Assembly: GCA_014529385.2 (NCBI GenBank)
Contig: CM043958.1
Span: forward strand, 92,348,435-92,412,434
Origin: Adiantum capillus-veneris
Taxonomy: Eukaryota; Streptophyta; Polypodiopsida; Polypodiales; Pteridaceae
Length of the DNA: 64,000 nt
Direction: 5' to 3'
In this document: positions 48,602-58,799 of the stretch, piece by piece
Layout: each line of letters begins with the position of its first letter
Position numbering within the stretch: the stretch's first letter is position 1
Position numbers and translations under genes: made by a program
Notes under the pieces: generated by a model
The model's input: only the letters and a program-made list of their open reading frames with translations
What the model was told of the DNA's origin: nothing
The model's database searches: none

Positions 48602-50730
48602 TACATACACACATATACATATATATCCATGTATGTGCTTATGTACTCAAGAGGTGGGTGTGTCTAGTTATTTGTGGGTTCAATAGAAGATTAAAAACTC
48701 ACTTGAAGACATAATCCAAGCATTGCTTGATCTCCCTTTTGAAGTAACGGGAAATACCAAGTCTCTCCAAACGATCTACCACCCACAAATGTTCAAATAG
48801 ATCCACGGGATAAACATTTGGCACTGCATTTATAGGCAATCGTATCATCTACTAATATAAAAATGGTTACCTTCAATTTCTCTCAATTATCTTCACCAAA
48901 AAATAAAAAAATCATGCCTCCTAAAACCAATAAAGCTTGGTTTTAGACATGTAGATCCCATTGCATACCTGCATCATTAAATTTCTCCAAAATTGAGTGT
49001 AAGTAATTGAGACATTTCTTGTCGCCCGTATATCGCAATGCACATGCTGTGGATGCAGGTGAAAAGAGAAAGGAACCATTTGTTGATTGCAACTGCAACA
49101 GTCTTTTCCAATCCACAACTGTATGAAGGCCCTCTAAAGAGTGCAATAAGGTTGTTGGTCGACTATGAAGTAGCTCCATGGGAATTCTATGAGACAAACA
49201 TAAAAAAAGAGTAGATTTGTTAATGCTACATACTCGTTCAGGCTTTACAATGTACAGTTGCAAATTTTTTCGGGAGGTGTGCTATTGAGAACCACCTTAT
49301 ATAACATGCGTTCGAGGGGCATTTTAAAGAAAAAAGTCATTTTTTAACATGTTTGAATGAATCAAATGACCCTTTATTTTATGATTTTTTTTTAAAACGG
49401 ATTATAAAAACCCCTTTTACTAATGTATCCTTGTTATTTTGACTAATTTTTTTTGTATTCAAAAACTCCTCTTGGTGAACTCAAGTGATACATTAACATG
49501 ATTCCATAGTGCCCCCCCCCCCCCGGGGCCAGCAATTTTAACACGTTGTATCAATTGTCACAACACCATGATCTACAAAAAACTACTCAAAGAATTGATA
49601 GCCATTGTGGAAAGCTCTCTATTTTGGCTATAAAATGGTATATAATGCTACAAAGAGTCTCCAAAAAGTAGAGGTGATGAGAAGCTCTCCGATTTAACTA
49701 CACTTGACTTTAAGGCTACAAATACCAGTATAGACATAGAAATTGATCCAAGCAGACCTCTTGAGTTTCTTTGTTTGCTCCTCTCTAATCTTTTGCACCA
49801 CCGGGGAATCATAAGGAAGATCCAAGTCTAAAGTTCTTGCATCATCCAACATTGTCGGAAACACTACCTCAAATCCAATGGGCATGTAATCCTCTGCTTC
49901 GTGATCCAATCTGGCTAGATTCTCTTGTACAAACTTTACACCTTCAACACAAGTACGCAAAGTTTAAGTCTAAAGCCCAAGCATGATAGGCATGTGCATT
50001 TCGAATAATTATCAACTAATATTCATGAAATTTTACATTTTTATCATCATGGTGTTTGAGGAGAATAGAGATTGACATCAATTTGATCTTTATTTCAAGA
50101 ATTAATTAATTTATAGCAATTATTTATAGCAAATTTTCAGCATCAAGCATGATCCGAAAGACAAAAAAGGACACTGTGTCAAAAAATAACGCACCTTTTT
50201 GAATATTTTCATGTCCGACATTCCAAGTTTTCAAAGCCACCAAGCATGCAACTGTGCTACAAACTCTGTCATAGGCAAGAAATAGTTCCTTGTCACCCCA
50301 TGAGCCATCGGTGAATTGATTGTTGATGATCCAGTTTAAGCACTTGGGAAATTGCGGACCACTTAAGCCGCTCAAGGAAGGCACCATGGCCACCCATGCA
50401 GTATCATAAGCAGAGATTGATATCTCTCCAAATGTCATTTTTTGAAACATGCCTTTGATTGTCTCGATCCATTCTTGCATCTCCTGTTCATCATGATGTT
50501 TAACCTGTATTTTGTCAAATTGTGAACATAAAACAAATCCCTTCTCAATATCATCACTTGAGGTCTTTTATAAATGAAATCCCCCATAAGTAACAAATTT
50601 GATCAAATTTTACCTGAATGTGGACATCATCAATTAAGGGCCTTGAAAGTTTTGGGAGTAATTCGATGTAACACAGTGTACCTAAAGATGAATTCTCCAC
50701 AAGGGTAGAGGAATAAGCTGTACATAGCAT
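42081..50730 (-). CDS. CPS: Class II diterpene cyclase, probable ent-copalyl diphosphate synthase (13 exons)
   Basis: Exons 5' to 3', minus strand: 50730-50614, 50504-50195, 49941-49758, 49186-48969, 48823-48703, 48213-48101, 47690-47464, 43940-43828, 43726-43628, 43268-43053, 42968-42830, 42736-42488, 42401-42081. All splice phases agree, giving 808 codons plus TAG and no internal stop. Landmarks: S-A-Y-D-T-A-W (70-76), L-L-H-S-L-E-G (His219), [11 protein letters not shown] (Asn279, His288), D-V-D-D (334-337), then Q-A-V-T-G-M and P-W-Y-E-S-L-P-R. D-x-D-D protonates GGPP; the His/Asn pair is known from ent-CPP synthases, and the second His from Mg-sensitive gibberellin-pathway enzymes. The class I D-D-x-x-D site reads K-G-L-F-H (552-556), so it should be monofunctional and plastidial. 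The N-terminus is short for the family, so a transit-peptide exon may lie upstream of 50,730. Confidence 0.9.
43332..43550. repeat. Fold-back (MITE-like) element in intron 9 of the cyclase gene
   Basis: 43,332-43,375 and 43,503-43,550 are imperfect reverse complements (CAAGACAAGGG, AGGGCCA and GGATATGGACC are shared). A direct repeat CATGAGACAATAGGGCCA lies inside (about 43,345 and 43,429). It is in the intron that has the GC donor. Confidence 0.7.
44430..46250 (-). mobile_element. L1-type LINE fragment in intron 7 of the cyclase gene
   Basis: Minus strand, same orientation as the gene. 46,244-46,029 has [11 protein letters not shown], the block after the RT catalytic core. 46,044-45,637 continues with [16 protein letters not shown] and [19 protein letters not shown]. 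Further down, at about 44,970-44,915, a zf-RVT-type finger is visible as F-P-Q-C then H-L-F-K-D-C, its first Cys changed to Phe. 5'-truncated and broken. It belongs to a different LINE lineage from copies A-C (no hairpin tail). Confidence 0.78.
46457..46482. repeat. Poly-C run (26 C)
   Basis: A continuous C tract on the plus strand in intron 7. On the transcribed strand of the gene it is G26, able to form G-quadruplex structures, or it may be an assembly weak point. Confidence 0.9.
46763..46823. repeat. (TG)n(GA)n microsatellite in intron 7
   Basis: A short TG run followed by about 22 GA units. The local ORFs are artefacts. Confidence 0.95.
47921..47998. repeat. Duplicated alternating (TG)n(CG)n tract in intron 6
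   Basis: Two near-identical copies of a unit made of TG repeats, GCGCGCGCGC, then CCGCACATG. Alternating purine-pyrimidine sequence of this kind favours Z-DNA. Confidence 0.9.
48436..48600. repeat. Alternating (CG)n(TG)n and (TA)n tracts in intron 5
   Basis: TGCGCGCGCGCGCGTGTG at about 48,436-48,458, and TG followed by TA repeats at 48,558-48,599. Confidence 0.9.
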
Positions 50731-51770
50731 GCAAAATTGAGTAAGCAAAAACAGAGAGTATTCAATATGTTTGAAAATTCAATCCATTAGGTCTAAAATG
50801 CAAATGATCTCCAAAAAAAGGACTTTATTACATGTAAAGCATAATATGATATTTTTTTCCAGGTATATTTGGCAGTTATTAATGAAAAAATGATGGAAAA
50901 AGTCTTCGAAAAGGGCAAAGAAAAGACAAAGAAGCCCAGATTTTGCCCAGTTTCTAACAGTTCTATAGAGGAGTCATCCTCTGACAGTTTGGACTTCGAC
51001 GATCACATGTTTTATGCAAAGAAGAAGCATTTTTTTACAGAGCCAACCAATATTAGTTTTTGCAAGCTGTGCACTGCATCATGCCACATTCCAAGATTTT
51101 GCACGGCATCAAGCATATTGGAGAAGTATTCCTTTGTGTGATATTTAGAATTGATGTAGCTCTAATGAGGCTGTGCAATTCTTAGAAGCTAAAAATATTG
51201 TAACTAGCTTAGTTAAGGGTGTTTAGAGAATCCTTTCTTTAACATGTTTGAAAAAAAAGATCCTTCTTTTTTCAAAACGGAATACAAAAATCTTTTTTGT
51301 TAATATATCTTTTTTTAATTTGTCTCAAATTTTTGCATTTAAAAACCCTTCCTATTGAACTCACATGATACATTAACATGATTACATAGTGCACCTTGAA
51401 AAAGAATTACTATTTTTTGAATGTTGATATGTTTTTAGATGGCATTCTTCTTTTGAAACCAAGTGGAGCCAAAGTGCATGTTCATGTGATTCTCATAATG
51501 GGTTGAAGTGTATCAAACTGGCATAGTCATCCCAACAAAGAAGATAGAGTTGCCCTTGCAAAATGACTGTCATATTGCTTTGGACTTAGTAATTGCACGA
51601 GTAGGAGACACCCATTTTGTAAAATCGTGAAATAATGGCACGATACAAGTACGTGCTTAGTTTTATTGATAGCCTTCCAATTGTGGCTTTCTAAGAAGCC
51701 CTTGGAATATGAGGTAAAGAAAAACAAATAGAGAAGCTATCGGTATCAAAAACCTTTTATATATGTACGT
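50731..51770. other. Upstream flank of the cyclase gene
   Basis: Should hold the promoter and possibly a first exon (minus strand), but I cannot fix either. A plus-strand ORF at 50,869-51,141 is Lys/Ser-rich and unrecognised. 51,235-51,395 is a copy of the repeat in intron 3 (49,345-49,515). Confidence 0.35.
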
Positions 51771-51776
51771 ATATAT

Positions 51777-51792
51777 ATGTGTGTGTGTGTGC

Positions 51793-51858
<66 letters not shown>

Positions 51859-51991
51859 GTATACACAAGAAGTTTTGGACAAATTCTCACAATATTTCCC
51901 ACATTGTGACTTACCTCAACATCATGAGCTTCTGTGAGGGAGGCGCCGCATATCTAGCTAGCTACGATTGGGGGCAGGGGACCGTCGGATA

Positions 51992-52030
<39 letters not shown>
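51777..52030. repeat. (TG)n and (TA)n microsatellites left of the miniature LTR element
   Basis: TG then TA runs at 51,777-51,850 and 51,991-52,030. Confidence 0.9.
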
Positions 52031-52035
52031 CATAT

Positions 52036-52184
52036 TGTGGTGTGTGTGAGTAGGGTTCTTGGAGAGAACCCCATCTTGGCATGTAGTCAGTTCCTCTAAT
52101 ATAAGGACGTGCCCTCTCAGGGAAGAGGCAGGTTGAGTTTAGTCTCATTCTCTCTCTCTAGCCTTACGTGACGTGTACATCACA
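52036..52184 (+). repeat. Left LTR of the miniature element
   Basis: TG...CA ends. A TATAAGG-type TATA element sits near 52,100, in the middle, as expected for an LTR promoter. Confidence 0.85.
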
Positions 52185-52269
52185 TTGGTGGAGGAGACGG
52201 GCACCATTTCTTGATCGTGATTTCTTTCATTTCTTGCTATGCACTACATAAGGCGATGGCATTCACCTT

Positions 52270-52735
52270 AGAGCCAGACTAGAGCCCTTCCTCCCCTCTC
52301 CTCGCTATCCTTGTGTAGGGCGTCTCTTGTCAGATTCTGCTGCTATGCTCGCAGCTATGGTGGAAACCATAACTTTGAGGGCGACTCTGAAGGGTCACAG
52401 GACTGGGTGACAGTGCTCACCAGAGATGACAGCTTCGGCTACACCAAGAAGCGTCTGACTGGTCATGGCCACTTTGTTCAAGATGTTGTTATCTCCTCTG
52501 ACGGGCAGTTCGCTCTCTCTGGAAGCTGGGATGGTGAATTGCGTCTGTGGGATCTCAATACAGGCATTACCACACGGCGTTTTGTGGGGCACACCAAGGA
52601 TGTTCTCAGCGTAGCATTCTTTGTTGACAATAGACAAATTGTCTCTGCATCGCGCGACCGCTCCATCAAGCTGTGGAACACTCTGGGTAAATGTAAGTAT
52701 AGAATTCAGGATGGCGATGCACATGGTATGAATGA
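52270..52735 (+). pseudogene. RACK1: RACK1 (WD40 scaffold protein) first-exon fragment, broken
   Basis: RACK1 is a seven-bladed WD40 ribosome-associated signalling scaffold. An ATG at 52,357 opens with L-R-A-T-L-K-G-H. A 1-base loss near 52,402 shifts the frame, and about 25 codons of blade 1 are missing between D-W-V-T and L-T-R-D-D. From there the match is strong: [67 protein letters not shown]. The match ends at G/GTATGA (52,725/52,726), a splice-donor-like point, so intron sequence may have been captured too. It cannot make RACK1. Confidence 0.85.
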
Positions 52736-53427
52736 TCCAACCATCCACTTTGAAGCTCGACTAATTTTTCCTACTGCTTCCCTTTGCAAAGGAGTGGCTA
52801 GCTGGTTATCATGCCTTGATTTTCGTCAATGTTTTGTACAACAATGTACTGTCAAAGTCCGCTATGCGTCCCACTCTCTTGGGATATTATGTTGTCTTGG
52901 TTTGCAGATGGTTTTCAATTGTTCTTGTTTTCAACATGGTCGAATCGTCGGGAGTTGCTGCTGCTTTGTTGCAGAGGTACCCAACCTTCTAGTCTTGCTG
53001 GTCATGAAGCAGCGCTATACAATCGCGAAGCTCAAGCTTTCATTATGTGTTTAGTGATAGTCTTTTCATCTTTAGTACATGTAGCAATTTAGTTTTTGTT
53101 GAATAACCGTTACCATCACACCAAGCTCCTTCGGGAAGGGATGTATGTCGCAAAAATTTCGCACCCAATCCTCTGTCAGTCCTTCCTCGTCTTGTCCATT
53201 ACATTGGGATAGCGACCTAATGTTTGCATAAGCGAGATGCATGAGTTCCGTGCCTTGACGATGATCGACATGATGTCGAGTCTAGTCCCCAAGTTCAATT
53301 TTTAGCCCCTAAGCTGTTGTAAGCTCACTCCCCCCGGATGAGGTGTTGGAGTTGATGCAGTCCCTTCAGTCCTGTCGAGTCCATTCTCAACCCAAATTGT
53401 AAAAAAGATGTCCATCTTTTTTTTCCT

Positions 53428-53439
53428 TAAGGGGGGAGG
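53428..53439 (+). other. Polypurine tract of the miniature LTR element
   Basis: TAAGGGGGGAGG immediately before the TG start of the right LTR. Confidence 0.8.
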
Positions 53440-53588
53440 TGTGGTGTGTGTGCGTAGGGTTCTTGGAGAAAACCCCATCTTGGCATGTAGTGAGTTCCTC
53501 TAATATAAGGACGTGCCCTCTCGTGGAAGAGACAGGTTGAGTTTAGTCTCGTTCTCTCTCTCTAGCCTTAAGGGAGGTGTACATCACA
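53440..53588 (+). repeat. Right LTR of the miniature element
   Basis: Same length and ends as the left LTR, with a few substitutions. Confidence 0.85.
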
Positions 53589-55600
53589 ATATATATACAT
53601 ATATATACATATATGAGTGAAGCTTCTATATATGTATAGGAGTGAAGCTCCACGTGGCTGCAAACCCATGCAACCAGAGCATCACACCTCTCCATCTTCT
53701 CAAATTTGTTGCGATCGTGGAAGGTGAAGTGCAGCAACGTTCGATTGCTAACAATCCTAGCTCGCTCAGTCGTGCGCTGGCTTTGCTAGCAGCCCGAGGC
53801 AGAATAGATGAGGCCTCAGTGCTCGCTCAGGTTGGAGACTCGGAGTCACAACCATCCGTGCGCGCAGTGCGTGCTCATTAGTGACCCGAGGCTCCTCATT
53901 AACTGTGAGTGACTAGAGCTGATACTTGCGCTCCTCCTCCCTGCAATGTGCTTTCTCCTCCACCGGCCGGCCACCCCAACCCCCATTAATCATGATCATG
54001 TTAAACACTTCTCTTATTCTTCTTCTTCATCTCCGATGCCTCCTGCTGCATACACCTCTTCCTCAGCTTGTCCCGATCTGATCTGCTCCATACCCCTCCC
54101 ACACTGAATTTATGTGCACACGGCACGTGCAGGCAGTCAGATGTACTATCTTGGATCTAGACTCTCTCATGTGATAGTGCAGATCTGTCTATATGGGTGC
54201 CTCTCTCTCTCTCTCTCTCTGCCACTCATATCTTGATGACCATGACTGCAAACGGTGTCGAAAAGGAGAGGGCCCATTGATCAACACGAACAAATGGAGC
54301 CATAGTCATGGTGGCAACAGACGGAGAAGCGGCAGCTAACAGACTCAGAAAGAGGCACGGTGAGAGCAGGCGGGGAAGCTTCAAGAGGAGGAGCCACAAC
54401 AATGGCGACCGTGTTGGTGTTGATGTCAGTCCTCAGCATGGAATGGCTAGAGAGCTTTCTTCAGAAAACTGATGCAACTTGCAGTCGTCGCGCTGATGTG
54501 AGCTGAAGGGTCACAGACGAGGAAGGGGTGCACGTCTGTGTGTATGTGTGTGTTGTTGTGTTTTGGGGAGGGGGGGGGGGGATGCACATGAGCATGCACG
54601 CGCAGTTCAAGCTCAGGTTTTTTGCCCAATGTTAAAAAACATGTAGTTATCTTATCTAATCTAATCACTTTATTTTAATTGAACTTCAAACCCTTCATAT
54701 GCCTTACTTTAGTAGGTTATACTTTAATCTATACTTCTAAGATTGAGTTGGCTTTGTCATGGCTTAGGGTAAAGTGGCCAATAAAAAACCACCTCCCAAA
54801 GAAAGGACAATGACACCCCCAATAATAAGACAAAGCTGAACCAACTTTGTGCAATCAAAAGAGTGCTCAACGTCCATTTTATTTGAAATGCAACCTTTTC
54901 ATTGGGCAATGGATGACTTTAATCTTTGTTGGTACCCATGTCTTTCTTTTGGAGTTGGTGTGTCTTCTTTTTCACACCCATTTTTGTTAAGCAGGAATGC
55001 ATAAATGGATTAATAACTTTTGGCTCAAATGGATTAATAACTTTTGGCTCAGATTGTCAAAAAAGTTGAGATCAATTTTTTCATAAAGCTCTCGACGAAG
55101 CGAATCAAATGAGCTACTGATTGGTTATAATTGGGCTCGGAGATCGGAGATCTAGGCTCCCTCTCTTAGGTGGCCTACCCTAGCTTTGTGGGCAATAATT
55201 TTCTTGGTGATCCGAGACAGAGGACAACCGCACCCCGATTGGCCTGAGGCAAAGGACGCTCACTTGATGCTACCTCCTATAATCCATGTCTCACAATCCA
55301 TAACAATTCACCAAGATGGCCATGCGCAAGCTGTTCCAATAACATGTATTGCAAGTCATTGTAGCCTTCTTCCATTAATTGTCTCGTACAAGGAGGGTAT
55401 TTGCATGAGAGAAAAGAAGAGGCTTGAACCACACTCCTCCACCCACCTGTGAGGATTAATTGAATGCGAGCCTCACGGTGACCCTATAGCGACCTTGAAC
55501 GGCTCATACCAATTTACGGTTTGGCACTGTGAGTTATGATTAACAAATGTGAGTAGAGAGAGAAGGCACTCGCACACACAATAGAATGTCAATGTGTGTA

Positions 55601-55654
<54 letters not shown>

Positions 55655-56188
55655 CCATGGGTCATTTGAGAGAGGTTCAAAAGCTTTTAGTGTGAAAAGA
55701 AGATAATACATTCAATCTTGAGTGTAGAGAGAGACTCGATAGATAGTTACATAGATAGAAGCTAGAGAGAGATATTGAGATATATTCAATTTTGGAGTTT
55801 TTCACATGGGCCTCTAGAGGGAGGAAGTTGAGAAAGAGAGAGAGGAGAAAGCGGGGTGCATATATAGCTCAATTCCCAAGATATACGTCGCTCAGGACAT
55901 GAAAACAATCTTTTCACTTTGCCACACAACAAAATTGAATGAGGGGGAGGGGGAAGGGCCACACAAGACTCCAGCTGTCTCAGACCTTTCTCAATATCAA
56001 CCACATCACATGCCTTCATGACAAAGGACATATGTGATTCGTGCGCGTGTGCATGTGTGTGTGTGTGTTTGTGTCCCAACTCCATTCTCCTTAACATGCC
56101 CCGTCAATGTTGGCCCACCTTGGAGATCTTGCCTAGCAATGAGAGGAGTAGAATCAGTCTCATCGGAACTCCCTCCACTCATGAATCT

Positions 56189-56223
<35 letters not shown>

Positions 56224-56486
56224 ATTTTTCTAAATGGTGAATGGTGCAAAGATGTCGGCTCCATGGTAAGGCCAATTGTGGCCACTAATTGGAGATAACA
56301 ATGCAAGGTTGCATTTATTCTATCTATATATTATATAAAAAAGATAGCTCTTGCATCCACGTGGCTGCAAAATGCTTGCAACCACAATGGATGCAAAGAA
56401 CTACGTTCTTAGTGTCTATATTATCATATAAGGCAATGGTCACGCCAGGCTTAGTTTCCTCTGACCCTCTCTAACGGCTTTCCACC
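53589..56486. other. Intergenic sequence with microsatellites
   Basis: No gene I can support. (CT)n at 54,204-54,222, G-run at 54,576-54,590, (GA)n at 55,601-55,649, (CT)n at 56,189-56,221. The segments at about 53,620-53,690 and 56,320-56,392 share a TCTATATAT start and CACGTGGCTGCAAA, possibly ends of one repeat family. Confidence 0.5.
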
Positions 56487-56534
56487 GGCATAGTTTTGTA
56501 ACTATGCCAAAAGGCATAGTTACAAAACTATGCC
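56487..56534. repeat. Perfect 22-bp inverted repeat, double hairpin
   Basis: Arms 56,487-56,508 and 56,513-56,534 are exact reverse complements around AAAA. Each arm is itself a small palindrome (GGCATAGTT...AACTATGCC). Confidence 0.95.
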
Positions 56535-57264
56535 TATCCATTACCGGTCATTGCCATGAATCTCTCTCTCTTGTATTTGCTTTGCTTTCCCTCTCTCTAC
56601 CTGCTGCTCAAGTGATGCCCCCAGCTCCTGTCAGACGATGTCGCAGTCCTATAGATAAATAAGCATCGCGTGACCATAGCCTAAGCACTACCTTCCATCT
56701 CTCTAGCGTTGCCTCCCTTTCCAGCTGCTAAACATGTCAACATGGTGATGAGGGTAGGCTGCTTTAGGCACTTGATAGGTGGGGGTGAGGGCGAGGTGAT
56801 TAGGATGAGCACCAACTACATCCAAGGACTGGTGTGATGACGCCGTTATGCTAGTGGTATTGTATGAACGATGGAGAAAGCACAAGTTGTTCTAGAGCTC
56901 GAAGAAAACTACATATAGTATGATCCGGCTCCACCCACCCCCTAGAAGAAGAGGAAAAGAGAAAGGGAACGGGGGGGGGGGGGGTGTTTGGTTGGAAACT
57001 TTTACAAGGCATCTCAAAGGGAGTCGTCAACTCAATAGGCGTTGAGAGAGAGAGAGAGAGAGAGAGAGATGGTGGGTGGAGCGTATATTACCGCTTGCCA
57101 CTGCTGCCCCATTAACACTAGTGTTCGGAAGAGCCTGCGCTACGTTGAACGCCGCCAATGGAACGGAGCCACCCCCCAATACTCCATGTTGTTGCTGCTG
57201 CCGCTGCTCCCCCGCTGCCGAAAACTGATCTGCAATCCACTCACATTGGGCAACATGGTTAGCG

Positions 57265-57331
<67 letters not shown>

Positions 57332-57396
57332 CTTTTGTACTTCGGGTTGCAACTCTCTCATTGTGGTGCATTGGTTTCAATACGTATTAGAAGCAA

Positions 57397-57456
<60 letters not shown>

Positions 57457-58385
57457 ACCATAATTGGGAGCTGCATGGGCGAGGATGGGGGCAGCTGGGC
57501 GATGATGGTGGTGGGTGAGAGCAGGAGGGCAGGGAGCAGCTGTGGCCGAAAGAAGGCCACGGAAGGAGGGGGCCGAGAAAAGAAGAGAGCAGGGTGCCAT
57601 ATTGCACTTAATCAGAAGGTGGGAAGGCACGAGGTCGTCGACGACTGTTAGTAATGCGCTGTCTGCATCAAGCAACCATATTTATAGGCGAGAGAGAGAG
57701 GTGCCTTTGAAGGCCCTCCAAGCCTTTCCAGGTATATTCAGAAAGTAAATCATCTTTAGCCCTCCACAAAAGAGAAGCGCCATTTCAACCAGTTATTGGC
57801 AATGAAAGGAGGGACAACTAGTTGAGTTTCAAGGTAAAAACCTGGGCATTTTAGTGATAAATCCTGGCATGTACTAAATTTAGGCATAAACCCCAGTTAT
57901 TTTTCCTGATTTGCCCTAGGCCAAGAAAATGGTTTTTCCCGAGTGGTGGTCCTCTACCTAGTGTATCGTATTCTTCATCATTTGCCAATGCTTGAGTTCC
58001 TCAATTTACAACTCGGTTCACGTTATTTCATTTTTACCATACCTTGGAGTCGAAAGACCCTAATCTTGTATATCTTTTTTCCTTGTTTTTGTTTTGTCGC
58101 AGACGTGAGTGATGTTATATCATATCTTATTTCTTAATTATGCGGGCTTGAATATATTCAAATGTTTTTTTAATACTGACAGCTATATTTGTATGGCCTA
58201 TAGTACCCACATTACGTGTAATGCCACATTACATATATTGGTTGATACTTTTCAAATATAAAGGGGTACTATAGCTAAATATTAGGCCCATTTTGTGCTC
58301 AATGCAAATATTGTTTTACACAATAATTTGGACCCAATTCTATGTCTCTAAGAGACCATCTCCACATGTGATGGGCCCTAGCTAA
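56535..58385. other. Intergenic sequence with microsatellites
   Basis: G-run at about 56,970-56,984; (GA)n at 57,042-57,069; (CT)n(CA)n at 57,268-57,330; (GCGC)(GA)n at 57,396-57,452. ORFs here are driven by the repeats. Confidence 0.6.
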
Positions 58386-58389
58386 CACC

Positions 58390-58620
58390 TCCACATTTAG
58401 CTTGTTTCCTCCCACCTTACAAGGAATGTATAAATCCTAAGAAACCATTTGCCCCTCGGTTGGCTCCTTAGGATCACCTTTAAATTTAGAGTGTTCCCTC
58501 CCACCTTACAAGGATCATTGAACCCCCAAAATGCATCCACACACATGTGGTGGTCCCCAAATTCACTTCCAAGTTTAGATTGTTTCCTCCCACGTTACAA
58601 GGATGGTTGCCCTTAAGCAC
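58390..58620. repeat. Degenerate tandem repeat with a TCCCACCTTACAAGGA core
   Basis: Three copies of GTTTCCTCCCACCTTACAAGG-like text spaced about 90 bases apart (near 58,403, 58,493 and 58,580). Confidence 0.7.
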
Positions 58621-58799
58621 TTGTGTGGCACACGTTTATCAGACAACCCCACGTACACTCACTCTTAATGCCCTTTGGACTTCCAAATGCACCATTAAAT
58701 TAAATATTGCAAGGGTCCATGAAAGAGCCCAAGTTCTTGCTTTGGCCCCTCTCCATCCTCAAACAAAGTCATCAAAATCTAGGAAGGCTATATCTTAGC

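Larger units (their letters stand above)
52036..53588 (+). mobile_element. Miniature LTR retroelement (TRIM-like) carrying a RACK1 fragment
   Basis: Two 149-bp direct repeats, 52,036-52,184 and 53,440-53,588, both from TGTGGTGTGTGTG to GTACATCACA, about 95 percent alike by eye. A polypurine tract (AAGGGGGGAGG) abuts the right copy. The internal 1.25 kb has no gag or pol domain I can recognise, but has the 5' part of a RACK1 gene. The flanks are AT repeats, so the target duplication is ambiguous (CATAT against ATATA). The primer site after the left LTR (TTGGTGGAGG) is not a standard match. The whole element is 1,553 bp, in the TRIM size range. Confidence 0.82.

Noticed and set aside
50869-51141. 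Lys/Ser-rich 90-codon plus-strand ORF upstream of the cyclase
   Set aside because: An acceptor-like sequence precedes it, but there is no ATG near the start, no homology I know and no partner exon.
52829-53092. Plus-strand ORF in the right half of the miniature LTR element as a second captured gene
   Set aside because: The text does not resemble any domain I can name, and adjacent frames are equally open.
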